A DNA stretch of 64,000 nucleotides from Cryptomeria japonica (taxonomy: Eukaryota; Streptophyta; Pinopsida; Cupressales; Cupressaceae), in the NCBI RefSeq assembly GCF_030272615.1, contig NC_081411.1, forward strand, positions 38,696,640 through 38,760,639, given 5' to 3'. Position 1 is the stretch's first letter; every line of letters starts with the position of its first letter. A model generated the notes under the pieces. That model was not told the DNA's origin. It made no database searches and saw nothing but the letters and a program-made list of their open reading frames with translations. The translations under genes and the position numbers were made by a program. Below, piece by piece: positions 19,259 to 29,829 of the stretch.

Positions 19259-22158
19259 ATGGGTTCTAAGCAACGTCAAAAAAAAAAAAAGAGGACAATG
19301 ACAGTGGATGAAATTCAAGCACAAAGAGAGAAGGAGGCAAAACACCAAAGAGATCGAAGATCACAACAACGACAATTGAATAACATTTTTGAAGCATCTA
19401 GTTCAGGGCCCATTGTAGATGAGACCATTGAAGACATCATGATGGATGCAAGAAATGTAGAACCACACACGGATATGACTGTTGATGCAAATGTTGATGT
19501 GGATGCGAATCCTGGTATGTTTTTAAATCCTGATGACTATGATGCCAATCAAATTGCTGATTTAAATGAAACTAGATATAAATTTCATACACCAATACGA
19601 AAAGAAATAAAAATTGAAAATATTACACCACCCTCTCTAAAAGAAAATGAATGTAATTTGTTTACTGCTGATAGCAGTGTGCTAGATAATCTTAATGGGT
19701 TAGTTTCTTGGAGACAAATCAGAACAAATGCAAACAGATTATATAAACAATTTTTCTATAATAAAAAGTTAGGATTCCAATGTCAATTAATGCTACAATT
19801 AATAAAAAAGTAAAAAATGCGTAAAGTCATGAAAAAAATAGGTATTTATGCAAAACCAAAAAGAAAAGATGAATCATATAAGAAAGTTGTATCTACTGTT
19901 GCCAGTGACATCGATTCTATAGGAAAAACAAGTTGATCTAAAGATAAGAATGCAACACGTAGAGTTATAACGACTGCTATAATTGACAAAATGATTGTTA
20001 GTAAAAGAATGTTAAGTGATATAAGTGGCTATTTGAACTTACATCGTAGAACCTTGGTAAGAGTGGCCAAAAGAAGAGACACAACTGAAATTGATCCACT
20101 AAACCATTGTTGGAGTTTTAGTGGTAGACTTCAAAGGTCGGACATGAAATTAAATGATGAAACTAAACAATTAATTACAAAATTTTGGCATGATAACACT
20201 AGAGTTTTATCAAATGCTAGAGATGTTTTAAAGTTAAGGGTGGGATCAAAAATTCGTGATGCTCATCCAAAACATCTTCTTGACATGACTCAAACTGAAT
20301 TCTTTAAAAAAATTAGTGATGAATCTGTGTTAATGAACTTACGAATTAGTCAAACATCATTTGAAAAATGCAAACCCTGGTATGTTAAAATCAATAAACA
20401 AAGAATATCTTGTTGTTGTAAAACTCATGTCCAGTTTCGTTACTATTATGATGTTTTTTGATATATTCGTTGTATGTTGCATGGTAATGATCTTGTGCAG
20501 GATTGTGGTGTTTATGTTCCACCTGAAACTATAAAAGATTTTATTGGAAATTTATTTTGTAAACCACCTAATGAACAATTATTTCTTTCCAGTTCATGCA
20601 TTTATGGTCTTTGCAATTTATGTGGGAACTATTCTTCGAGAGGTGAATGTTTGCATGAACATGTTTCATCTAAGTTTAGACAAAAAATGGTTGATGTTAG
20701 GAGATTTAAAAATATAGAATACCCTCTAAAGGATGGAAAGATGGGGAAACGTTTAGAATTGATTACAAAATAGAATAGTGTGAATGCATTTATTAGTGAG
20801 TTTAAAACTCATATTGATCCAAAATATGTGAAAAATTCCCAACATGCTCGATGGCTTGATGGATAGTTTCGCATATGCAAGAACACATTTCCAGTTGGAA
20901 CAATAGTATCAGTTGTGGATTTTGCAGAAAATTATACTCTAAAACCACAAGAGGAAACTCAATCACAATACTACAACTCAGTGCAAGTGGCCATATTTGT
21001 GCACATTATATATAGACATGACTATGACAGTACAAAAGATAACAGAAATTTTTTGAAGGAGTATCATTTCTATGTTAGTGATAATCGATTACACTCTTCA
21101 GAGTTTGTCCAACATTGCTTCGAGGTATTTTATGATAATCTTAAGGAAAGAGAAATTGACATGAAACAACATATGATATGGTCAGATAACCGCACTGGAC
21201 AATTCAAAAATGTAAGAATGTTTTATTGGCTATGCAAAGTTCACAGGATAACCAATGTCCAACATTTATGGAGTTTTTTTGAAGCGAGACATGGTAAGGG
21301 GGAACACGATGGAGCTGGTGCTTGTATAAAAAGAGCTCTTGCTAGAGAACAATTGAAATTTCTATTCGACATGATTGTAATACCATCATTGGATCAGCTA
21401 AATGGCATTCGTTTAAGAGTTCTAATTCAAACACATGGACTATATTCACAAGGCAACTTGCTTGCTTTTGTTAGTTTTGTGTTTTCGGAGATTGGGAATT
21501 TTGTGAGAATAAAGAATGGGTTGAAGAATGGCAACAAAGATCATTGACACCCATAGATGTAAATGATCTGCATGAAAGAACTGATGAAGATATGGATCAA
21601 ATGTTTGCATCAAATGACTATGATCGCATTTCAGATCTTATACAACAAGGTAAAATTATTTTTGAAATTTGTTTTGATTTATTAAATAGTACATAAATTT
21701 ATGAAATCTTACAATGTATATTTTTGTTTTTATTTCTCATTAAATATTAAAATAAAATTGTTTTGTGCACAGGACATGTCTATGCTGTTGTTGCACCAGA
21801 GGACAATGAAGAGGGGACAGAGTATTGGCTGGCTCGATGTGTAGAGCCAAAACATAAGCTAACTACTCCTCGAGTAGATGATGATGGTTATGACTATCCA
21901 ACAGGATCTATGGTTGTTGTTGGCACTTGGCTACGCAAATATCTAACAAGAAAGAATGGATTGCCTGCATTTGAAGATTATGAATTAGAGAAGAAGATTA
22001 TACATTACTCGCATTTGGTAGTGGCAACTAATATAAAATTGGATAGATATCGTGGTAGGCCTGCTAATAAACAATTATGGACTCTCTCTATGGAAGAGCA
22101 TGAGACAATTATAGATGCTTTGCACAAGAGAGAGGATACAGATGGTATAATGGAATGA
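19259..22158 (+). pseudogene. DDE-like transposase gene of the DNA transposon
   Basis: The start ATG 19259 opens MGSKQRQKKKKRTMTVDE, a basic N-terminus. One frame runs to about 21390 with five in-frame stops (19811, 19934, 20459, 20771, 20864). A frameshift follows, then a 123-bp intron (21650-21772, GTAAAA...GCACAG) and a last exon to the stop at 22156. Readable parts are a helix-turn-helix-like region (MLSDISGYLNLHRRTLVRV), Cys clusters (RISCCCKTHVQFRYYYDVF; GLCNLCGNYSSRGECLHEH), and a catalytic-looking series: VVDFAENYT near residue 551, HMIWSDN near 640, FFEARHGKGEHDGAGACIKR near 673. The last exon has YWLARCVEPKH, GSMVVVGTWLRK and YSHLVVATNI. This arrangement resembles uncharacterised transposase-like proteins of animals and plants. 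It would cut and rejoin the element ends. The exact superfamily is uncertain, and the copy is dead because of its stops. Confidence 0.75.
21650..21772 (+). other. Intron of the transposase gene
   Basis: GT at 21650 and AG at 21771-21772, AT-rich inside. Splicing joins TACAACAAG to GACATGTC and keeps the frame through IQQGHVYAVV. Its length is divisible by three, but it contains in-frame stops, so an unspliced product would end early. Confidence 0.75.
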
Positions 22159-22824
22159 ATCTAGTAAAATTTTGTTTCAGGTCTACCACAAGTAGAAGGC
22201 ATCAATGAAAACAAAGTTATTTAAATAGACTGTTTATTTTATTTTAGATATGTCTTCTTGATTACATTTTGTGTACAATATACATAAATGAGAGACTATT
22301 GGTCAAATTTATGAATGAGATAATTATGTTTTAATCAAGTTCTATTCATTATATTTGTTAAATGATACTTTTTAATTTAGAATATGTTATAATTATAAGA
22401 TATGTTTCGATACTTAGTTCATGATGTATGCACATTTAGTTTATCTAATCACAAGAACTATTTAAATGAAATTCCAAAAATAAAATTACAAGTCCACATA
22501 ATGCCTATAAAGTTGTTTAAGCACAACTTCCATAAATAAAATTTCAAGTCCACATAATTTCAAGTCAATATATATGATCTAATGTGCACATAATTTCAAG
22601 TCCACATAATCCATATAATATCTAATAAATATATATGTCTAGATGGTAACATGATGTTCACTCCACATAATATCTAATGTGCACAAAATATATAAAGTAT
22701 GCACAAAATATATATGATCTAATCCTATTATGCAACTATCCATATATATAAAGTATGTGCACGTGTAAACAAATGTGTAAAGTCCATAAAAAAGTACATA
22801 TCAAAGCCAAATAAATAGTAAAAT
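22159..22824. other. AT-rich spacer between the convergent transposon genes
   Basis: No gene. Several scattered copies of AAGTCCACATAAT and TATATGATCTAATGTGCAC lie at 22480-22750. Because the two genes point towards each other, both 3' ends and poly(A) sites should lie here; AATAAA-like words occur but none is decisive. Confidence 0.5.
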
Positions 22825-23418
22825 CTAAGTGCTATCATCAATAACATCTCGTGGTCTCTTGTCCCTGGGACGTGGTCCAGATCCACTTGTCTCATGTTGT
22901 ACAATAAAAAAATAATATTAAAATATTACTTGAAATTAACTATTAAAAGAATCATTTATCAAATATAGTAGAATTCATAAATTAAGTTACAAACTTACCA
23001 TATGCTCATCAGATCCTCTAGCAGTATCTCTCTTGTCCCTGGGACGTGGTCCAGATCCACCTGTCTCATGCTGTACAATAAAAAAATAATATTAAAATAT
23101 TACTTGAAATTAACTATTAAAAGAATCATTTATCAAATATAGTAGAATTCGTAAATTAAGTTACAAACTTACCATATGCTCATCAGATCCTCTAGCAGTA
23201 TCTCTCTTGTCCCCAAGACGTGGTCCAGATCCACTTGTCTCATGTTGTACAATAAAAAAATAATATTAAAATATTACTTGAAATTAACTATTAAAAGAAT
23301 CATTTATCAAATATAGTAGAATTCATAAATTAAGTTACAAACTTACCATATGCTCATCAGACCCTCTAGTAGTATCTTGTGCAGTATCAACACCAAATGT
23401 AGTGCTAGCTAACTCCTA
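22825..23418 (-). repeat. Tandem exon-intron duplication, 174-bp period
   Basis: The block of 72-bp exon plus 102-bp intron is repeated with few changes: exon copies end at 22896, 23070 and 23244 on the plus strand, exactly 174 apart, and exon 23347-23415 is an older relative. Each middle exon encodes GGSGPRPRDKRDTARG or a close variant ending in GSDEHM. The middle copy has a normal acceptor (GTACAG), while the copies ending at 22896 and 23244 show GTACAA. Confidence 0.85.
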
Positions 23419-25037
23419 TACAAGGTCAAATTCAAAGTGTCCAATTGAATCTTAAAGTAAGAGTCAAAATAAGATCAAATTAAGTATTACATATTAATAC
23501 CTCAAAGGATGTCGATGTGCATTCAAATTGGCTCTGATCAAAATTATGAGGATAACCTATCCTAATGGTAGTGTCCACCTGCATACATGCATTTAATGAA
23601 ATCATATTTAGTGAACATATATATGTGTACTAAATAATTTCAAGTTAAGTTACAATATTGTAAGAGTTCATATTTAATTTAAGAATTATAAGATACATAC
23701 CATAGATGGTGTCACAATAGTTTGACCCTCTTCTCGATGTGATGTAGAGGGTCCCTCATGACCTGAATCCTGGAGAAAGAAGCATTCAATGTATCAACAT
23801 GAAAATTTATATAGTATACGATGATAACATATTAACTTAAAAGATCTAGTACAATGTCTAGATAGAAATTTATACTATACCCCATAAGGTGTGCTGAGTT
23901 GTGTTCCAGTAGATGCAATATTGACTCTAATATTAGGTGTAGTCCTTATCTACATAAACAAAATTTATGTAATGAAGTATTAGATTGTATAAAAAAAGAG
24001 ATGCACTTAGTTTAAACCTATATTTAATGAAGTATAAAAAGATTGACATGTACATGTATATATATCTATACCTGGTCAAGATGAACATCCGAGCAAAGAA
24101 AATCCATATAAGATGTCATCATACTATCATCTGCTGCATCATGCTCATCTGGAACTGAAGTAGATCCTGCAGCAGTAGTAGGACCTACACACATCTCATG
24201 ACAACTCAAACACATATGTGGCATCCATCGAGGAGCAGATGCCATGTGAGTAGCTTGCTCACTCAGGTTACCTGTGAGGGAAGTCAAAGCATCTAATGTC
24301 GAAATGAATGATGTATTTTGGACATCTGCAGGAATCGATGGAGCAACAAGTGGAACTATGGGTGGATCCGGTAGGGGATTATTACTCCGTGCCCCTAATC
24401 AATGCTCTGGCATTCCATGACCAACACCCTGGAATGACTTAATATCAAAATAATTTGGTTTTTCGTTCATTACAAACTCACAGTATAATTTATTCAAAAA
24501 ATAAAAAGGGACCTCATAATTACGATGTGGTGGATAATCAAAAACCATCCACCATCTATCCCAAAAGTATCTAGCCATTTCTGGATGCACACACCACCTA
24601 ATTGAAATTCTTTTCTAGTTAGGTTGCATTGGTTCTCTTGTTTTTGGGTTGGTAAAATATGGACATAAATGAGCTTTGGTTATTTTCAAATCAGTGATTT
24701 GCCTATAAGTTAAACCATCGGCATAAAAATCATGCAACTCTTGTCGTTGTCTATGAAATTGATCTAATTGAGAATCAATAGATCTAACTGACTCGACAAT
24801 AGTTTGCATTGATTTTGTAAACTCTACAAGATGGGGTGGCATGACTTGCTCATTTTGGATAGCAGCAATGTTTTGTTCAATCACTTGTAGGTTTTCATTA
24901 ATTCATTCTCTTAAACGAATTTCATCCAATCTAGGGGGTTGTTGTGGTGGTGGTAGAGGTGGAGGTGGAGGAGGAGGAGGAGGGTGTTGTGGTGGGGGAT
25001 TTTCACCTAATAGTTCATCTATGTCAAAGACATCCAT
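22825..25037 (-). pseudogene. Proline-rich, multi-exon accessory gene of the DNA transposon
   Basis: ATG at 25037 opens MDVFDIDELLGENPPP, an acidic lead followed by a proline run at 24945-25010. Exon 1 reaches 24072 with three in-frame stops (near 24902, 24614, 24399). It contains a helical segment (HLVEFTKSMQTIVESVRSID) and the aromatic motif RYFWDRWWMVFDYPPHR. Small GT-AG exons follow: 23881-23949, 23701-23769, 23501-23578, 23347-23415, 23173-23244, 22999-23070 and 22825-22896, all a multiple of three bases long. The end reads GGSGPRPRDKRPRD, a basic, nuclear-signal-like tail, then a stop at 22825. I recognise no family. The linkage to the transposase suggests a DNA-binding or regulatory partner, as TnpA or the Myb-like protein is in other elements, but this is inference. 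Confidence 0.55.
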
Positions 25038-27454
25038 GATAACAAATAACTCCTGCATATATAAAGATATACATGAATTATATACAACTCTATGTCAAAG
25101 AAGAATCTATTTTACTAAATTAAAAAAAAAATATTTATAAATAGTAACATTTCTATGTTGTTGAATGAGATACACATGAAATATATAATATAATATTGAA
25201 CTTAAAAAAATATACATGTACATACTATTGAATCTTGAAATATAAAATTTGCACACAAAACTTAATAAAAACTTTCAATGAAACATCATAAATCTATTAT
25301 ATATTCAATTTAATAAATTCATTTCTTGTAAAATGCATCAACTATTAAAATCAATATAAAATATTTCATACATAAGATCAATAAAGAAGTGAGAAATAAG
25401 ATGATCCTCCTTCTAGTGTAAAAATATATAGCATGGAAACAATATTACTAAGACAACATAATATTTTGTTAACTTTAACTTAAAGTTATTTTGAAAAATG
25501 CACATGTGTGTTTGGATGCTCCATATTTCTAGTGTTTTAGTGTACATGATAATTTATTAGAATTCAATTACATAGTTTTGAGAAAATTGCCATCAATTCA
25601 TATTACATTGATTAGTCTTCAGACAATCTTAAAAAAAAATTAATCTCCCACGACTATAAATGACATACTTAAAACATATTATATTCTAAGTGGTTGTCAT
25701 GTAAAGACAAAACATCAAAACTTTTGACGAGTTAAGCACATTTCACCATTAAATTTCTCCCATAATCAAATCTACACAAGATTATAATTTACAAAACCTT
25801 CAAAAAATATTATTTCCTATGAATCATTTATTACAAAACTCCGCAATCATTTGTTTTCATATATAATCTTTCTATAAAATTTAAGATATCGATTCAGATA
25901 CAAATTCTCTTACAAAGTTGAATAAGAAATGAAACTCTTACATAAAAATCAACACAACATGCCAACAATTAAAAACAAAATTAACCTTGCAAAATTAAAA
26001 CCAAAAAAAGATAAACACGAGTGCGTTATTGAGAAATTCATTTAACGCATTTGAGGTCTTTTTTGTATTGATTTTTTCTTACACTATCCTAGGCTTGTTT
26101 ACACTATCATAGGTTCATTAGGACTATCCTAGGTTCATTAGGATTGTCCCAAGTTTATTATGGCTTTCTTAGGCTCATTAGGACTTTCTTAGGTTCATTA
26201 AGACTGCCCTACATTCATTAGGATCATTTGAGGCTCATTGGGACTATCATATGTTCATTGTGATTGTCCTAGGTTCATTAATTTAATTCATGTGTTCATT
26301 AGGACTATCTCACATTCTCAAATAGCTTCAACTAATATCTTAAATCAACTATTTTTTAAAAAAATAGCTCCTTAACAATTTAATATTATATACAATCGAA
26401 TATGATTTTAACTTCAAACCTTGTGCACCTTTTAAAACCAAAAGATGTTGTTAAAACCATTCTTCTAATATTAGCTTAATCATAACATAATCTAATAAGT
26501 CTTCCTCAAAATATCTACCAACTTCAAATCATATATCAAATCTTTTATAATATAAATTACATTCTAGATATACCAATATACTTCTAAAGATATTCAAAAT
26601 ACTTCTTGGGAATTATATTTTTCAAATCTTTTAGATGTATATATAATTAGCACCCCATTTAGAAAACTCATTATCAATCAACATTATAAATCAAGAATAT
26701 TTTTTATTTTGTATTAGTGAATTATATATTTGGCATATTAGCTTCCTTTATGAACCTATGTAAACCAAACTCCAATTTTAGTAACTTATCTAGCTTTGAT
26801 CTAAAATTGTGTCCATAATTGATCCTTTTATACCATCACATGACATAATAGGACCATAATAGGACCTTTATGCCATGACATGGCATAAACCTAAGCCTAA
26901 ACTTTCATATCTAAAATTTGAAGAGTAATGTTAATTACTTTTAAGGTTATACTAATTTAGTGGTAACTTTTGTATTGCCTAATGAGGATTAAGAACAATT
27001 TAGGTACATATGTTCGGTTTTATTTCAATTTCATTTTCGAACGTTTTTGTTTTTGTTTCCATTTCATTTTCGATTTTTTGTTTGTGTCGATTTCATTTTG
27101 TTAATTATCTAGGTTTGGTTTTGATTTCTAAATTTGTTGATTATGGTTTAGGGTTAACTGTTCAAAAATATTTTAGATCAAAATCAAGAATTTACAAATA
27201 TAAAAAATAATTTATTTATATGCTACTATAAAAAAAAACTAAAATAATAAAAAATAAATAAATAATACACAAAAAAACAAGAAAAATATACAAGAAAGTT
27301 ATGAAATGTGAAAATAGATGACTGAATGTGTACCTGGGATAGTGGTGGAGGCTTGAAGTGGAAACCACAGCACGGGGGCCTGTTTTTGATCTCTTCTTGT
27401 CAACTCACTGTGACGGTGAAAATGAAAAATTGTCCAAAAAAATGGTAAAAATAG
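25038..27454. other. AT-rich right arm of the DNA transposon
   Basis: About 2.4 kb with no supportable gene; it probably contains the promoter of the minus-strand gene. It includes a degenerate minisatellite at 26080-26320. The frame 24841-25140 on the plus strand is only the complement of the proline run. The frame 27010-27210 is low-complexity TTTC-rich sequence. Confidence 0.55.
26080..26320. repeat. Degenerate minisatellite, about 21-22-bp unit
   Basis: About eleven imperfect copies of a unit close to GGTTCATTAGGACTATCCTA follow one another. Variation includes CTTTCTTAGGCTCATTAGGA and ATTGTCCTAGGTTCATT. The units are too diverged for recent expansion. No function is evident. Confidence 0.75.
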
Positions 27455-27655
27455 AATTTCAAAACGAGGGCCTATTTTTTCAAAATGGGCCCCCATTTTG
27501 TTTATAAACAAGGACCCATTTTGTCTATAAATGGGGGCCCATTTTGTGACAAAACGGGGGCCCATTTTATTTAGCTTCGGCACCCCATGACCTTTCGGCT
27601 CGGGAGGCCGAACCATTAACGGGCCCCTGTTTTTTGAAAATGGGGGCCCATTTTG
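27455..27655. repeat. Right GGGCCC subterminal repeat cluster
   Basis: Copies of AAAATGGGCCCCCATTTTG, ATGGGGGCCCATTTTGT, AACGGGGGCCCATTTT and AACGGGCCCCTGTTTT alternate in both orientations, with a GC-rich spacer CGGCTCGGGAGGCCG at 27597. The words match the left cluster at 18966-19080. The cluster lies 40-240 bp from the right end, whereas the left one lies about 840 bp inside, so one arm has gained or lost sequence. Confidence 0.75.
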
Positions 27656-27700
27656 CAAAGCGTGTTTTCCAACACGCAGATTTTCGCGAATTTGTGAGTC

Positions 27701-27987
27701 ATTAGCTTGCACATACCCTTCAATGCCTTTAGGAAAGGTTCTTGTTCTAAAACAAGACCAAGTTTAGGCACTTTTTTTCCTTCTAACACCTCTTTACCCT
27801 TTCCTTTTGCTCCTTCAACCTTTACCAACACTTCATCTGCCTTGGTTTCAGTTTCTCCAAGCTTACCTTCTAATTCTATCAACTTTTCCTTCAAGAGTCT
27901 AATCTCTTCCTTCTGATCATCCACTTTCTTTGCCAACTCTGCATTGATCACCATGGTGTTGTCTCGTATAGATTCCACTAAGGACAT
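27701..27987 (-). pseudogene. G1 gag N-terminus
   Basis: ATG at 27987 (MSLVESIRDNTMVINAELAK) opens the G1 gag 26 bp from the primer site. It encodes a Lys/Glu-rich probable coiled coil (EEIRLLKEKLIELEGKLGE), then a basic stretch (GAKGKGKEVLEGKKV) and LKALKGMCKLM. True coding sequence ends at 27701; the open frame runs on into transposon sequence to 27616 by chance. The rest of gag is at 17720-18124. Confidence 0.82.
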
Positions 27988-28012
27988 CTACTTTCCTAGC
28001 CCAAATCTTATA

Positions 28013-28025
28013 GGCTCTGATACCA
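28013..28025 (-). other. G1 primer-binding site
   Basis: On the minus strand TGGTATCAGAGCC, an exact initiator tRNA-Met complement, lies three bases inside the 5' LTR edge at 28029. It fixes orientation and LTR boundary. Confidence 0.92.
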
Positions 28026-28028
28026 ATT

Positions 28029-29655
28029 TGATAAGATTCACCTAGCTTTCTCACACTTCACCTAGTTGGTGTTTCTCAATTCCACCAACCTCATCGGGTC
28101 TATCTATACTCCAATACCTCCAAGTCCTTCCCAATCTCTGCTAGGACTTTCTCTTCACTAATCTCAAGGTGTTTGCAAAAAATTCTTGACTAAGAATCCT
28201 ACCAATTTAATGTGTTTCCCATATGTTCAATCTTGCAATATTGACAATAACTTATTATTTTCTCACTTTTCACCCCCATGTTGTTGTGAGTCATTGTAGA
28301 GGTGTGGAGGTGGAATTTACCATGGAATGAATTCAATTTGGTCCATTTGAGGGTTTTCAATCTCTATCTTCCTTATCGATTTCATAAATTTTCCTAGAAA
28401 TAGGGCTACAAGAATGAGCCCCAATTAGGCCTCCTAAATCTGGTTTTTAAGGGTTTTTGGTTTTACGGTCCAAAATACCTTGCAAATAGTTTTATTTTCT
28501 TCAATCAATCACCCATCCTCAAGAGGATTTGTAGGTTTTAGTTTTCCATCTTACTGTACAGTGCCCTAACCCAAAAGTGAGGGTTTGTCAGGGTTTCTAG
28601 GCCTTAACCGACAGTGATTGTCCAACTTTGTGAAATGGGCATGTAAAGGACTTATCAAGGCTTCTCCTTGCAGTTGCAACTCTGTTAGACCTCATGAACC
28701 ATCCCAAATTATTTGGTTAAGGTTTTGTATTCACGCTTTTAGTATGCATTCAATTTACACCTTGTTTTCTCTAGCTGGGTTGCTCGTGGACTCACCTAGA
28801 ACAAGGTAGCAACTATGATGAAATACCATTCCAAAACTCCTCCCTGCATATTTATACTGTACATAGGGTTGCCTTCCATGTCCTAACAGGCCATGACGGT
28901 GGCACAAAGAGATTTTATGGGGCAACCATTTTACATGAATTTGCTATTTACAAGCCAAAACTGGCTGATTGAAAACCAAACAATAAAAGTACTAACAAAC
29001 ACTATCTACAAAGCATAAAATGGACCAATTAATATTGGAACACACCAAAGAACTTCTATCCAAAACTGGATCAATGGATTCAATCCATTTGTATTCACAT
29101 TTAAAATAAGACAAAAATGGTGACAACAGTCCGAAAATGAGTAGTTTCAGGTTGTCATTCATAAAATTCAAAATTTCCAGCCTTGGTAACCATGCAAGAG
29201 GTGGTTTAAATAGTATTCCCTATATGTTGAGGCATCCTAGGTAAATGTGCTAACCCTAAGTCCACCACTAAGCTCTTTTAGGACCAAAGTTGTCATGACA
29301 ACTTTTACAACTTTCCACATTTTGCCTTTTGAACTGAAGCAACCTATTACAAGTCATTACTCGTGTCTTTTTCAAAATTCCTAAGACTATTCTAAACCTC
29401 TCTAATTATCTCACTAATTTATGCCTCTTTTGACCATTAAGAAGGCCATTAACCTACTCAAACTACCACCTACTCACAAAAATGCAAACCTAGAAAGAAA
29501 CTAACTCAACTAGGCCTAAACTTGACTCAAATCAAACATTACACACACACCTTGGACCCTCGTGGATTCCTTATTAGAAACCTCTGACTTGGTTAAGGTA
29601 AGTACAAGCCAAAATTGTAGGACTATGAGCCTAAGTCATAGGTGCTCCTACACTA
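28029..29655 (-). repeat. G1 5' LTR
   Basis: 1,627 bp, aligning with 1625-2906. It contains about 345 bp (roughly 29060-29405) that the 3' LTR lacks. The right edge is CTACACTA, where the expected terminal CA has mutated to TA; the frame of the interrupted LINE and the duplication GAGAC at 29656-29660 place the edge. No gene inside. Confidence 0.85.
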
Positions 29656-29660
29656 GAGAC

Positions 29661-29829
29661 CTCTCAGCGATATCTAGGTCCATTAGGAGCAGGTTGTATT
29701 AAATTATGAATTCAAATGGTGAAACTATAGGATGATTTTGTAATCCTTTGAAGGAGAATACTAAAAAAAATTAGAATTCAATACTCTAAACTTTGGGCTT
29801 CTTTTATGCAAAGAAATGGATATAGAAAA
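29661..29829 (+). pseudogene. LINE RNase H continuation
   Basis: Downstream half of the RNase H domain that starts at 1571-1624. It reads RYLGPLGAGC, then after a small shift NSNGETIG and FCNPLKENTKN, matching the G..G.GgG.v.R...G pattern and the following strand of plant LINE RNase H. It carries a stop and indels. It is cut at 29829 by gypsy element F, so the 3' end of the LINE is outside this view. Confidence 0.7.

Larger units (their letters stand above)
18130..27695 (+). mobile_element. Two-gene DNA transposon of uncertain superfamily
   Basis: A 9.6-kb insert in the G1 gag gene. Both flanks carry TGAGTC (18124-18129 and 27695-27700), so the target duplication is 4-6 bp (AGTC to TGAGTC). 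Removing the insert with one copy restores the gag frame. The ends begin CAC in both inverted orientations and each carries a palindrome, but they are only weakly similar, so the inverted repeats are short or decayed. Inside are a plus-strand DDE-like transposase gene (19259-22158), a convergent minus-strand gene (25037-22825) and GGGCCC repeat clusters near 18.97-19.08 kb and 27.4-27.66 kb. It has no LTR, primer site, RT or integrase. The Sola superfamily (4-bp duplications) is a possible home; CACTA/En-Spm fits less well. Confidence 0.75.
1625..29655 (-). mobile_element. Ty3/gypsy chromovirus 'G1', interrupted by two nested insertions
   Basis: An LTR retrotransposon in reverse orientation. 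The 3' LTR is 1625-2906, the 5' LTR 28029-29655, and a tRNA-iMet primer site lies at 28013-28025. On the minus strand the order is gag, zinc knuckle, protease, RT, RNase H, integrase, chromodomain, which is the Ty3/gypsy order with a chromovirus C-terminus. Flanking 5-mers GGGAC (1620-1624) and GAGAC (29656-29660) differ by one base and look like an aged target duplication. Removing the element and one copy joins the LINE RNase H frame across the site. Two later insertions, 3636-14436 and 18130-27695, split it; without them it is about 7.6 kb, normal for a chromovirus. Stops, frameshifts and an RT active-site change show it is inactive. Confidence 0.9.

Noticed and set aside
24841-25140. Plus-strand glycine-rich frame (CCGGGRGGGGGGGGG)
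   Set aside because: It is the complement of the proline run of the minus-strand accessory gene and has no motif of its own.
22159-27454. A captured host gene inside the DNA transposon
   Set aside because: The only spliced coding pattern is the accessory gene, which is low-complexity, repeat-bearing and placed like a transposon gene. I recognise no host domain.
18130-27695. CACTA/En-Spm assignment for the DNA transposon
   Set aside because: The end begins CAC and subterminal arrays are present, but the terminus is not CACTA, the duplication is longer than 3 bp and the transposase lacks TnpD-like blocks.
27299-27700. Extension of the G1 gag frame, and another frame, through the right GGGCCC cluster
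   Set aside because: The gag frame runs by chance into transposon DNA after 27701; the residues mirror the repeat words.
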